A stretch of DNA of 5,105 nt, from the NCBI GenBank assembly GCA_021847625.1, contig JAJZQK010000320.1:1-5105 (forward strand), written 5' to 3'. The notes beneath the pieces were generated by a model that saw only the letters and a list, made by a program, of their open reading frames with translations, was not told the DNA's origin and did not search any database. Position numbers and translations under genes: made by a program. Positions 5,105 to 5,105 of this stretch are shown here, in pieces. The first letter of the stretch is position 1. The number at the start of each line of letters is the position of its first letter. Origin of the DNA: Chloroflexota bacterium. GTDB lineage: Bacteria; Chloroflexota; FW602-bin22; JAMCYS01.

Positions 5105-5105
5105 T

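Overview
The window is GC-rich DNA (roughly 60% or more by eye) from a bacterium. It has strong Shine-Dalgarno sequences, sigma70-type promoters and intrinsic terminators. The best taxonomic hint is the short VYLPLVMNN segment just after the signal peptide of the last gene. From memory, this type of linker is frequent in secreted proteins of Chloroflexota (Anaerolineae/Caldilineae-like). I hold that assignment at moderate confidence only, since nothing else here is diagnostic. All genes lie on the + strand, and I see no credible gene on the - strand.

Layout: (1) 2-505 is the 3' end of a UDP-glucose 6-dehydrogenase gene, closed by a clear intrinsic terminator (530-570). (2) 584-3281 looks like one transcription unit. 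An extended -10 promoter leads into a LctP-family lactate/glycolate-type permease (632-2218), then an unlisted 53-residue two-helix membrane protein (2276-2437), then a glycine-N-methyltransferase-like class I SAM methyltransferase (2499-3281). (3) 3332-3801 is a separate small unit for a GlsB/YeaQ/YmgE-type membrane protein, with its own extended -10 promoter and a 3' hairpin. (4) 3853-4006 is a self-contained tRNA-Arg(CCG) gene with its own promoter and a terminator that starts two bases after the encoded CCA. (5) 4028-5104 is a secreted-protein gene behind a near-consensus promoter and a leader that contains a terminator-like hairpin. Its reading frame is broken once, by an in-frame TAG at 4449-4451, and a long perfect inverted repeat ends the window.

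These genes do not form an obvious pathway. The window looks like a run of housekeeping or accessory single-gene units. The two points most worth following are the lone amber codon inside an otherwise intact secreted beta-sandwich-type protein, and the attenuator-like leader in front of the same gene. Three other genes here (dehydrogenase, GlsB-like protein, and the secreted protein's own end) terminate in TAG. The amber codon is therefore more likely a recent nonsense change or insertion than a general recoding, but the sequence alone cannot settle this. No CRISPR array, insertion sequence or other mobile element was seen.
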